Shown: one piece after another, positions 45,229 through 54,147 of the stretch
Layout of the letters: each line of letters starts with the position of its first letter
Numbering within the stretch: the stretch's first letter is position 1
Assembly: GCA_963678705.1 (NCBI GenBank)
Contig: CAVMBN010000112.1
Coordinates: 28,001 to 92,000 of the forward strand
From: Panorpa germanica
Taxonomy: Eukaryota > Arthropoda > Insecta > Mecoptera > Panorpidae
Length of the DNA: 64,000 nt
Direction of reading: 5' to 3'
Program-made: the position numbers and the translations under genes
Notes under the pieces: generated by a model
Seen by the model: only the letters and a program-made list of their open reading frames with translations
The model's database searches: none
What the model was told of the DNA's origin: nothing

Positions 45229-45811
45229 TTAAGGAGGCACAGCACCTTTGCGTAAATGATGAAAATATCGTGAAATGTGGAGGATCGATAGAAATAATTA
45301 AAATACATCCTCTCTTTATATTTTACTGACCTAGGGTTCATAGTTTTCTTTTTAGAAATGATTTAAAACAGCCAATTTCCATATATCATAATTTTTAGCT
45401 CAATTTCACCACATGACAGTTTTAACTATGAAAAAAGGTGACACGGTTTTCAAAAACTATGTGCATTTAAAAAAATCATTTATGAAACTATATAACGAAA
45501 AAGAAAATTAGCAAAGTATACCAATTTATAAATATAATAAAATAAAAGCAGTAAGAAACAGTAAATGTGGGTTATGAGCCGACAACGTTGCAAATGGCAA
45601 ATGGAGAGAAAAATTCAAATTAATCATACAATTGTTTATTACTTTTTTACAGATATTTAATTTGAATTATTATAAATTTGACATTAATTATTAAATTATT
45701 ATATGCATAAAAATATCATTTTAGAAGGCCAAAAGGAATTTACGTATTTCTTAATTCGTATTACCGAGAGATAACTTTTTTGCATTGTCGGTACGTCCTG
45801 TGCCTCCTTAA
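45229..45811. mobile_element. TTAA-flanked MITE (piggyBac-type ends), 583 bp
   Basis: TTAA occurs at both ends (45229-45232 and 45808-45811). Just inside are the inverted termini AAGGAGGCACAG on the left and the complement of CTGTGCCTCC on the right. It carries the blocks 'aaaaggtgacacggttttca' and 'gccgacaacgttgcaaatgg' shared with the other copies. It is non-coding. A TTAA target and short inverted ends are the signature of piggyBac-superfamily elements. Confidence 0.65.
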
Positions 45812-46051
45812 ATAAATATAAGTTATTTGCAGAGCAACAACAGATATTATCTACTCATAATTATTCCATTAGTTAGAAGGAGACAACATATATTTTAATA
45901 TATTCTAATTCATACTATGTATATTCTGTATTTCTATGAGATAAAACATATATCTATCCTTCTCTTAATCTTATTTGTTTGTCAACATAACCATTTCGAA
46001 TTGTCAATATTTTACATGTTGTGTTTTTATTTTTACAAAGTGCTTCTGAAC
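45812..46051. other. AT-rich spacer, nothing recognised
   Basis: No gene is seen; the open frame through 45917-46159 is AT-driven and enters the neighbouring MITE. Confidence 0.35.
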
Positions 46052-46658
46052 CATGGCTTAATTTCTATAAAAGTGTACTATATATTGATAAAGTGGGTTA
46101 CTAGAACCTCAAATGTTCAATTATTTGTTAATAACTCATTATATGTTAAGAGATGTTAACAATTAAAAAAGTCATTTTGTCTCTTTAATTATTAAAGGGA
46201 TTCAACGTTGTACACATTCCAAGTGCATGTGACATCACAACCGCTACCAACCTTACAGTTCATAAATCTCTGCCATATGTATTTATATATTAAAATATCA
46301 AATATTATTTACAGCTATTTCAAGGAACAATCAAATTTCAATATTATGTCTATCTTAGCAGGGTTAAATAAAATAAAAACTTATTATTCTTTGCTATATA
46401 CATTTGCTATACACAGAACTACCAACAGCTACAGAACATTACCGCAGCACTGATCGAAGCATCAAATAACTGACTTATCCCACTACATGTTACGTCATAA
46501 ATATGGCCGACCATTTCTAGCGCTAAACTTTTAATTGCTATATCTCCGTCAACATTTAGATATTTAATAAAATAGACACGCCAATACACATTTATTAACA
46601 TCAATTTCAATCAACAATTGAAAAATCGATCACTTAAAAATGAGGAGACAAGCCCATT
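46052..46658 (-). mobile_element. MITE (GGCTTGTGTCC family)
   Basis: It runs from 'atggcttaatttctataaaa' (terminal repeat mostly lost) to 'aggagacaagcccatt' at 46658. It contains all internal landmarks in minus orientation, with a small deletion near 46245. Confidence 0.75.
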
Positions 46659-47283
46659 TCTATAAAACTGTGCAAGATATTGATAAAGTGGGTTACTAGA
46701 ACCTCCAATATCCAATTATATTTTTAATAACTCCTTATATGTTAGGAAATATTAACAATTAAAAATCAGTTTGTCTAAAAGTCAATATCTAAATATTGAC
46801 GGAGATATAGCAGTTAAAAGTTTGAATTATAGTTTTAGCGCTAGAAATGGTCGGCCATATTTGTATGACGTGAAATGCATTTTAACGTCAGTTATTTGTT
46901 GAGTAGGTCAGTGCTGTGGTAATGTTTTGTAGCTGTTGGTAGTCAAATAATCAAGTCAAGTTAAAGAATAATAAGTTTTTATTTTATTTAACTCTGGTAA
47001 GGCAGACATAATATTGAAATTTGATTGTTCCTTGAAATAGCTGTAAATAATATTTGATATTTTGATATATAAATACATATAGCAGAGATTTATGAGCTGT
47101 AAGGTTGGCAGCCTTACACAAGGATTGTGATGTCACATGCACTTGGAATGTGTACAACGTTGAATCCCTTTAATAATTAAAGAGACAAAATGACTTTTTA
47201 AATTGTTAATATCTCTTAACATATAAGGAGTTATTAACAAATAATTGAACATTTGAAGTTCTAGTAACCCTCTTTATCAATAT
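46659..47283 (+). mobile_element. Rearranged MITE, 5' part of a copy split by the BEL element
   Basis: 46659-46785 is a fragment of the family in minus orientation ('gataaagtgggttactagaa'). At 46786 the orientation flips, and 46786-47283 follows the plus orientation ('tctaaatattgacggagata' through 'aaggattgtgatgtcacat' to 'ctctttatcaatat'). The copy resumes after the LTR retrotransposon at 50440 with 'aatat' and ends 'aggacacaagcccatt' near 50489. The inverted junction suggests a fold-back or nested-insertion event. Confidence 0.65.
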
Positions 47284-47592
47284 TGTTCAGTACAAAATTA
47301 GTACAGAACATAAGAAGATGTCTCTGTTGGCATTCCAACATTATAATGTATTGTTGTCTCTAATAGAAGTAATGCGCATGACTACAATACGACGACTGCT
47401 GTACGCTACAGCGATATGGCATTCGTGTCAGTTGTGTTTTGGGCTTCTACACTGTCAAGATCATAATTCCCAACCATCTTGTTATTATAAGAATGTTGGT
47501 TCAAAGTAATTAAAAAGTGTAAAATTATTTTATCATTAAACAATTGAATAATTATTCAATCTACAAATACTCGCATGGTTTTATTTCGTACA
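47284..47592 (+). repeat. 5' LTR of the BEL/Pao element
   Basis: It runs TG...CA, 309 bp. It should contain the element's promoter. The short open frame at 47318-47509 recurs in the 3' LTR and is not taken as a gene. Confidence 0.9.
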
Positions 47593-47600
47593 TGCGAAGC

Positions 47601-47611
47601 TGGTCCTTCGA
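47601..47611 (+). promoter_or_regulatory. Primer-binding site, probably tRNA-Tyr
   Basis: TGGTCCTTCGA, nine bases after the 5' LTR, is complementary to the 3' end of insect tRNA-Tyr (CCA plus the acceptor stem). A second partial match, 'gatccttcgag', follows at about 47625. The nine-base gap from the LTR is larger than in many elements. Confidence 0.6.
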
Positions 47612-47755
47612 TGCCTTACAAAGCCGATCCTTCGAGTTTATTAACCGCGTGTGTTTTTCATTGTGTTTTTGGCGTTTTTTTTACATTTGCCCCTTGGCGA
47701 TTGCCATTGATTGGGTAAATGGGACGCTCTATTTTGGCGGATTCACGGAGGATTT

Positions 47756-47875
47756 GGATATTTTACAATTACATTTCCAGAAGCCTTACAAGCGAAGCTG
47801 GATATTTTACAATTACATTTCCAGAAGCCTTACAAGCGAAGCTGGATATTTTACAATTATATTTCAAGAAGGTTT
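47756..47875 (+). repeat. 44-bp tandem repeat in the BEL/Pao leader
   Basis: There are nearly three copies of a 44-bp unit ('ggatattttacaattacatt' onward, ending 'cttacaagcgaagct'), starting at 47756, 47800 and 47844. The first two are identical; the third diverges after 30 bases. It lies in the untranslated leader between the primer site and gag. Confidence 0.9.
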
Positions 47876-48292
47876 TAATTCCTACAAAAAAAAAAACTGG
47901 TCTTACAAGCCATTGGTACCCGCGTGTGATTTCGTGGTGTTTTGAGGTTACGTCTGTATAGTGATCGGCACATGTGCAAGCTATTTTGTTACATTTTCCC
48001 TATGGCGGCCTGGCAAGTCATCAATTGCCATTGATTGGGTAATGCAACGCTGGATTCAGACGGTTTGATTACTACACATTTATATTTTAAGAAAAATTAT
48101 TCATTACGGAAGAGGATACATGGATGCTGGAAGAGAGTAAAATACTTCTTTACTCATGAAGGTACAAAGCTATTATTACTATCTACAAGTACCGATTTAT
48201 TAAAAACTTCTTATGTTGCTGGATTAACCTGGATTAGTTTTGTCATCCACGTTTCGTCTATCATACAAGTACGAATCTATCACCTAAGCAAG

Positions 48293-49975
48293 ATGGAGGG
48301 ATTGAAAAGGCTTAGATCGGCGCGGACGATTGCAAAAAGTTCAATATCAAGGATGGACAATTACGTCAGCGACCCAAGGGCTCTCGACTCCGCTACAGTG
48401 GAGGTGCTGCAGGTGAAAAAAGAAAAGATGATGACTACATTCCAATCGTACGAGCTCACGCAGTACAGCATTTTAGAAATTGATGATCAAGATGAGGAAG
48501 ACATTGAAGAAGTTGAAGAGAAGTATTTTAACATTATTGCAAAATTAAATGCTAGCATCAATAAGTTAAAAGAAGTTAATAGGCCTGAATTAGTTCCATT
48601 GAAGCTCCCAGCGGTGGAAATTCCAACCTTCGATGGCAAGGATATAACCAGGTTTAAGCCCTTTTATGAGCTCTTCCAAGCAGTGGTTCACAATAATGCA
48701 TCATTGTCCGATGTTCAAAGACTTTTTTATTTGAGAAAGTATCTCGTTGATGAGGCTCTCTCAATAATTATAAATCTGCCGCTTGTGAACAGTTCATACA
48801 AAGAGGCTATTGATTTATTGTTAGCGCGGTATGAAAATAAGGCAAGATTAATCTTTTATCACATTAATATAATACTTGATATTCCCAACATGCAGAAAGG
48901 TACTGCAGTCGATATAAGGGCTTTTTTATGTCAAGTAAAACAGCAATTACAAGCGTTAAAAAATCTTGATGAGCCTGTAGACAAGTGGGATATGATTTTA
49001 ATCTCGGCCTTAAGTAGAAAATTAGATATCGTTACTAACCGCACTTTCCACATGGAAAGAAATTTAGAAGAACTGCCTACTATGGCAGAATTTATTTCAT
49101 TTTTAGAAAGACGTGCAATTGCAATTGAGTATAGTTTAGATTATAAAAATATGTCACATGACAATAATAATAAAGGAAATGTGGTTCCAAGAAAATTGTA
49201 TAATCAAAATAAGTATTCACATAATAATATTGTATGTAATCTTGCTATTTGTGAATATACAAACCTTAAAAATGTTATGGAACAATCTTGGACAACTGAG
49301 AAAGTCCCAGAGGAATCAGATAAGTTTTCTGAGGATTACTTAAAGGCTGAACATAAATTTCAGAATTCAGTAGCACTTAAAAATAATTTAACTGTTGATT
49401 TGCCATTACTCAGCCTAGTAAATAAAATAGAATTGGAGGATTCTTTCTCAGTTGCCCCGCAAAGATTTAATGTGTTGGAAAAAAGATTTAGACGCAATCC
49501 TTCAGTATTGGAGGTTTATAAAACATTATTAAACAGATCAACCAGTATCATGACATTAGGTTTAAAACACAATATTATTTTTATAAATATTAAGTTAAAA
49601 ACAAATTTAATTTGCTACAAGTCTAGTGTAGCTCCATCAAGTAAGGTACTTACAATACCCCAGCTTGAGATTATTAGCGCAGTGTTGCTGGTGCGAATCA
49701 AACAAGCAACAAATAAAATTTTTGATTCAAATACAATACTTCCATCAGATATTAATTGCAATGTTTACAACATTGATGTAAAACAAACATCTGTACTGTT
49801 GGAATTGTTAAAAGATAATTGTTTCAATAACATTGTAACTATTGAGTTGATGATTGTTGTGTACATTATGCAAATGATAATGTATGCTACATTGATAATT
49901 ATGGTTTCTGTTATATTTAGGATAGTAATTAATTTGTTTTATATTATTTTCACAAAATTATGTAGACTACCATAG
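48293..49975 (+). CDS. BEL/Pao Gag fused to Pol remnants (single ORF)
   Basis: From ATG 48293 (context AAGATGG, MEGLKRLRSA) the ORF encodes about 560 residues; the frame is open from 48035, but the extra N-terminal 86 codons look like translated leader. About 48600-48890 encodes the DUF1759-type Gag core of BEL/Pao elements (PAVEIPTFDGKDITRFKPF, later LLLARYENKARLI). About 49305-49545 matches the segment preceding reverse transcriptase (KFSEDYLKAEHKF ... FNVLEKRFRRNPSVLEVY). About 49610-49700 matches the RNase H region (SSVAPSSKVLTIPQLEIISA). The parts between are gone, yet the frame stays open, ending with a hydrophobic AT-rich tail. No zinc knuckle, protease or catalytic reverse transcriptase motif is present. 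Confidence 0.8.
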   Translation: MEGLKRLRSARTIAKSSISRMDNYVSDPRALDSATVEVLQVKKEKMMTTFQSYELTQYSILEIDDQDEEDIEEVEEKYFNIIAKLNASINKLKEVNRPELVPLKLPAVEIPTFDGKDITRFKPFYELFQAVVHNNASLSDVQRLFYLRKYLVDEALSIIINLPLVNSSYKEAIDLLLARYENKARLIFYHINIILDIPNMQKGTAVDIRAFLCQVKQQLQALKNLDEPVDKWDMILISALSRKLDIVTNRTFHMERNLEELPTMAEFISFLERRAIAIEYSLDYKNMSHDNNNKGNVVPRKLYNQNKYSHNNIVCNLAICEYTNLKNVMEQSWTTEKVPEESDKFSEDYLKAEHKFQNSVALKNNLTVDLPLLSLVNKIELEDSFSVAPQRFNVLEKRFRRNPSVLEVYKTLLNRSTSIMTLGLKHNIIFINIKLKTNLICYKSSVAPSSKVLTIPQLEIISAVLLVRIKQATNKIFDSNTILPSDINCNVYNIDVKQTSVLLELLKDNCFNNIVTIELMIVVYIMQMIMYATLIIMVSVIFRIVINLFYIIFTKLCRLP

Positions 49976-50130
49976 AGTTAAGAAGTTTATGTTATTTTGT
50001 GTAATTTTGTTTATAATAGTTTTAAGAAGTTCACATTATTTTTTGTAAATTGGTTTATAATAATTTTATGTAACATTGTATAATTTGATATTGGTTGTGA
50101 GCTTATCTACTTCTGCTGGCTGGCAATTTA

Positions 50131-50439
50131 TGTTCAGTACAAAATTAGTACAGAACATAAGAAGATGTCTCTGTTGGCATTCCAACATTATAATGTATTG
50201 TTGTCTCTAATAGAAGTAATGCGCATGACTACAATACGACGACTGCTGTACGCTACAGCGATATGGCATTCGTGTCAGTTGTGTTTTGGGCTTCTACACT
50301 GTCAAGATCATAATTCCCAACCATCTTGTTATTATAAGAATGTTGGTTCAAAGTAATTAAAAAGTGTAAAATTATTTTATCATTAAACAATTGAATAATT
50401 ATTCAATCTACAAATACTCGCATGGTTTTATTTCGTACA
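50131..50439 (+). repeat. 3' LTR of the BEL/Pao element
   Basis: It matches the 5' LTR at every base I compared. The preceding sequence ('ggctggcaattta') has no strong polypurine tract. It is followed by the target duplication AATAT and the remainder of the MITE. Confidence 0.9.
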
Positions 50440-50535
50440 AATATGTTGTACACTTTCATAGAAATTAAAACATAGGACACAAGCCCATTGCTATATCTCT
50501 GTCAACATTTAGATATTTAATAAAATAGACACTTC
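50440..50535 (+). mobile_element. MITE remainder after the BEL insertion, plus a small fragment
   Basis: 50440-50489 completes the MITE interrupted at 47283 ('ataggacacaagcccatt'). It is followed at 50491-50535 by a fragment of the same family in minus orientation ('caacatttagatatttaata'). Confidence 0.65.
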
Positions 50536-51860
50536 GACTTCGACGTAATCGACTTCTAAAAAATGAGTTCAGCTAGTTCCGATATTGCAATATGAGTCCG
50601 CCATTTGTCAAGATGTAAAATATTGTACCCCAGTAAACAATTTGGTGAAGTGCCCTATTTAGTGAAGTTCGAGTCACTCGTACAATTCAATTCTAACGCT
50701 TTACAAGTTCGAAGCAACAACACAGAAACCAATTTTAGTTCAAATTTATTCCCTACCTGTCAAAATTTTGTGAAATAAAATCTCATATATGTAGTCTTAG
50801 CAAGTTCGTTAATAGTTCAAAAGTGGTACACAAAAGTCGCTTTTAGTTAAAATTCATTCTCTAGTTGTTAGAATTTTTTCATAATAATATTCTTTCTTTT
50901 TCCAACATCATTCATTAAGTATTTCTGTTTCTTTCCCACATGGATATATTTTTTTTAAGTTCACTTTCATCTCATTTATTCCAAAGTAAGAGAGAAACGA
51001 GATGTGGTTAGACAAGTAAAATATATTTTTCACCGTTACACTTGTATACTTGTATAATATTTCGTTCTGTACAGATGTTTAAAGTATATGCTATCCTTTT
51101 TCAACAAATATTTCTTTAACGGTAATAGACAGACGCTATCTCCCTCAATCCCCGAATAGAATGTATATAAACGAAGATAGTACTTAGCGATGGTAAGACA
51201 GAGGTTTTAAACCTAACGCAGACCTGCCGATCGTGGATTTATGAATCACCAAAACAATGTAAAAAACTAATATAACGAGTATTGTTGAAGATGAATAATA
51301 TTCATTAAAAAAATCACGATCCGTACTAAAGATTACATCTATTTATTTCTTCATTTAAATATTTATATTTTGCAGATTTTAAAAAGCAAAATTCCATTAA
51401 GTTTTATACCCCTGCTAGTTTTAAGTTTATAACTCCGGTCATAAATCATAAACCTACTCCGCTTTTAATTCAGCAGTGAACCGTCGTTGCAATGTCTGTA
51501 GCTCATAAAAAGGACCTTTCCTATGAACGACTGAATAGAAAACGAACACGTTCCAGACAAAAAATTCATGATATGTAATAGAAATTAAGTAGAATTTACT
51601 ACAAAATGTTTACTGGGTTTCCTATGAACGACTGAATAGAAAACGAACACGTTCCAGACAAAAAACTCATGATATGTAATAGAAATTAAGTAGAATTTAC
51701 TACAAAATGTTTACTGGGAGTGTTTGATGCCTTATTGTTATTTCTCTTTAACTGGTTGTTTCAATTACCTATTGTGATAACTATACGTTCAGTAATCGTC
51801 CTATTGTTTATTACAGATTGATCAAACTGAGTTTGCTCCATTGTTTCGTTCTCTTTTCGT
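50536..51860. other. Intergenic DNA, no gene seen
   Basis: Apart from the 101-bp tandem duplication listed separately and the promoter of the next gene, nothing can be supported here. Confidence 0.35.
51520..51718. repeat. 101-bp direct tandem duplication
   Basis: Two adjacent copies (51520-51620 and 51621-51718) begin 'cctatgaacgactgaataga' and end 'caaaatgtttactggg'. I see one difference between them (aaaaattcat against aaaaactcat), so the duplication is recent. Confidence 0.95.
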
Positions 51861-51905
51861 TATAAAATAAAACAACCTATAAATAATATTTTGTGTATAG
51901 TCAGT
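51861..51905 (+). promoter_or_regulatory. Putative core promoter of the SINA-like gene
   Basis: TCAGT at 51901-51905 fits the arthropod initiator, with TATAAATA at 51879-51886 (about 24 bases upstream) and TATAAAA at 51861-51867 (about 42 upstream). The ATG follows at 51925, giving a 5' leader of about 22 bases. Confidence 0.4.
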
Positions 51906-51924
51906 AGAATTGTAACTTACGAAG

Positions 51925-52712
51925 ATGGTAGATTATATTTCAATGATGGAAGATAGAAACGTCACGGTTTTAAAGTGGTTAAAAATTATCCTCAATATTG
52001 AGAACAAATTATGTTGTTCCGTTTGTACACAAAAAGTGACAGGAAAAGTATTTATGGCAGGAGTGTTTACACAACCGTACTGCGTGTGTGAGCCCTGTCA
52101 GATTGTGAGAAACGATCCAAAGAAGACTGTTGAGGTAAGGAATATTTACATGGAACACGCAAGAAATAAACTATTCGCGATATACCTCGGAATGATTCCT
52201 TCAGATGAAACGACACCCTGCAGATACTCCAGCAGCGGCTGCGAGAAACGGATCTCGATATAGAAGATCACGAAAAGGACTGTTTGTACCAGTCAAAGAC
52301 TTGCATGTTTTGCAGTTGGAAGATTACATATGCTGATTTACAAGAACATGTTTTGCGAGAACATGCACATCTTAAAATCGGAAATGAGATTCTCACAAAT
52401 GATGTGGAGAAATTTAGGGTTATCCTAGTGCGCGGGGAGGTTTTTGTGCTGTGGAAGATGATGTTGCTTACTGGAGAATTTGGATATACGGTTCACCATG
52501 TGACCCCCAAACAGGAGAGTGAATTCCTTTATGATTTCATGACTTTAGGGACGGATGACACTCTAAACTTGTTTACAAGTTGTTCTTGTCTTGCCATCAC
52601 CATGAAGGGATTACGCAATAAGGAATACCTGAACACCACGTGTGTAGATAACGGAATTCACGTGGGCAATGTTGATAAATTAAATGTACTAATCTTCCCA
52701 AGAAAGTATTAG
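51925..52712 (+). pseudogene. SINA/SIAH-like E3 ubiquitin ligase with one frameshift
   Basis: This is a single-exon gene of the Seven-in-absentia family, which ubiquitinates target proteins. From ATG 51925 the frame gives a reduced RING-like segment (CCSVC ... CVCEPC, without the second half of a RING) and the start of the SIAH zinc finger (CRYSSSGCEKRISI), then a stop at 52261-52263. The family sequence continues one frame over, from about 52245: IEDHEKDC, CMFC, LQEHVLREH (completing the zinc-binding residues), then the substrate-binding domain to TAG at 52712, ending with the expected beta-strand (DKLNVLIF). A single indel near 52245-52265 explains the break, so it is either a young pseudogene or an assembly error. 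AATAAA lies at 52841-52846. Confidence 0.7.
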
Positions 52713-52840
52713 TGACTGGAGTCACTAGTATTGATGCCGCTTTTACGACTTAATCTTTAGCATGCTCCTCTCGAATCGGTCCTGTCTTTATCTAATAATA
52801 CTTCTATATTTGTATAATCATATTAAATTTATATTTTTCT

Positions 52841-52846
52841 AATAAA
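52841..52846 (+). terminator. Polyadenylation signal AATAAA
   Basis: It lies about 130 bases after the stop of the SINA-like gene and is followed within a few bases by an A-run. Confidence 0.4.
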
Positions 52847-53041
52847 TGAAAAAAAAAACTTCGTCATTTCTTGTTTGTTTTGAAACATGATGGATTGTCG
52901 CAATAGCTGCTATAAATTCGATGTTTAATTCTGCATCTCTTTTGCACTGCTCTTGTTTAACAAAGGTCGCCAAATAGAAAGAAGGTGAGAAAGCAATGAC
53001 ATCGTGAACTGAAATCATATTTTGTAAATTTTGACCACTTT

Positions 53042-53562
53042 AATAGGCTTGTGTCCTATGTCTTAATTTCTATAAAAGTGTACTATATATTGATAAAGTG
53101 GGTTACTAGAACCTCAAATGTTCAATTATTTTTTAATAACTCCTTATATTTCAGGAGATATGTATATGAAGATGAGATTTATATATGAAAATATCAAATA
53201 TTATTTACAGCTATTTCAAGAAACAATAAAATTCCAATATTATGTCTGCCTTAGCAGGGTTAAATAAAATGAAAACTTATTATTTTTTGACTTGACTTGA
53301 TTATTTGACTACCAACAGCTACAAAACATTACGACAGCACTGACCTACTCAACAAATAACTGACGTTAAAATGCATTTCACGTCAAACAAATATGGCCGA
53401 CCATTTCTAGCGCTAAAACTACAATTCAAATAATTTAATTGCTATATCTTCGTCAACATTTAGATATTTAATAAAATAGACACGCCAATACACATTTATT
53501 AACATCAATTTCAATTAACAATTGAAAAATCGACCACTAAAAAATGAGGACACAAGCCCATT
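53042..53562 (-). mobile_element. MITE (GGCTTGTGTCC family) with both terminal repeats
   Basis: It has ends AATAGGCTTGTGTCC (53042) and GGACACAAGCCCATT (to 53562), next to TA on each side (possible TA target). A deletion near 53155-53175 removes the 'gatgtcacat' segment. It is the clearest copy for defining both ends. Confidence 0.8.
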
Positions 53563-53574
53563 ATGTTAGGAAGA

Positions 53575-54020
53575 TTCAAGGCCTTTACGTAAAAATTAAA
53601 TGTGGGTTATTAACCGGCAACGTTGCAATTGCCAATGTGAGCGGGAAGTTCAAAATCAGAATAAATGTTATATAAAATATAACAATTTATTGGTCAAAGA
53701 ACCAAATCACGCATGCGTCAACACACGTAAATTTACAGCGTTGCCAAATTTATTATTCCTTTTTCAAAATATTTAATTTGTATTTAAATTGAGTTAATAT
53801 AAATGTGATATTAATTATAGGTAATTTTGAATTTATTAAACTACTATATGCATAAAAAATCATTTTAACAAGCAAAAAGCAGTTTAATAGGTAAATGAAA
53901 AATTCATTTTCATATATACAGTTCTAATATTACCTTGTCCCTCATGTACTTCGTATTTTGCATTTCGTATTACCAAGAGATAAACTTTTTGCATTGACGG
54001 TACGTCCTGTACCTCCTTAA
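53575..54020 (+). repeat. TTAA-flanked MITE family, partial copy
   Basis: It contains 'aaccggcaacgttgcaattg', 'cacgcatgcgtcaacacac' and the end 'gtacgtcctgtacctcc' followed by TTAA at 54017-54020. It matches 1245-1633 in the same orientation. Its end coincides with the left boundary of the 6.4-kb duplication. Confidence 0.65.
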
Positions 54021-54147
54021 TTAAAAAAACATTGTTATAACAATTCAATAATTTATTCGTTCAAAATTAAAACATATTTAACAATTAACAACAGAGATGA
54101 CTAAATAAAATAGAAATATAAATGTACAGTGTTGGAAATAACATGAT

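Larger units (their letters stand above)
47284..50439 (+). mobile_element. Non-autonomous BEL/Pao LTR retrotransposon, recent insertion
   Basis: Two 309-bp LTRs (47284-47592 and 50131-50439), identical as far as I can read, begin TGTTCAG and end CGTACA and are flanked by a 5-bp target duplication AATAT (47279-47283 and 50440-50444). The internal region is only about 2.5 kb and holds one ORF that combines Gag with two remnants of Pol; protease, the reverse transcriptase core and integrase are absent. It sits inside a MITE copy, so it is younger than that MITE. Apparently identical LTRs mean very recent insertion, which must have used enzymes from a full-length relative. Confidence 0.9.

Noticed and set aside
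47318-47509. A 63-codon open frame in the 5' LTR, repeated at 50165-50356
   Set aside because: It is present twice only because the LTRs are copies of each other; no known motif.
48035-48292. Start of the BEL/Pao ORF at the first in-frame codon (48035)
   Set aside because: The first 86 codons have no Gag similarity and look like leader sequence; the ATG at 48293 begins the recognisable protein.
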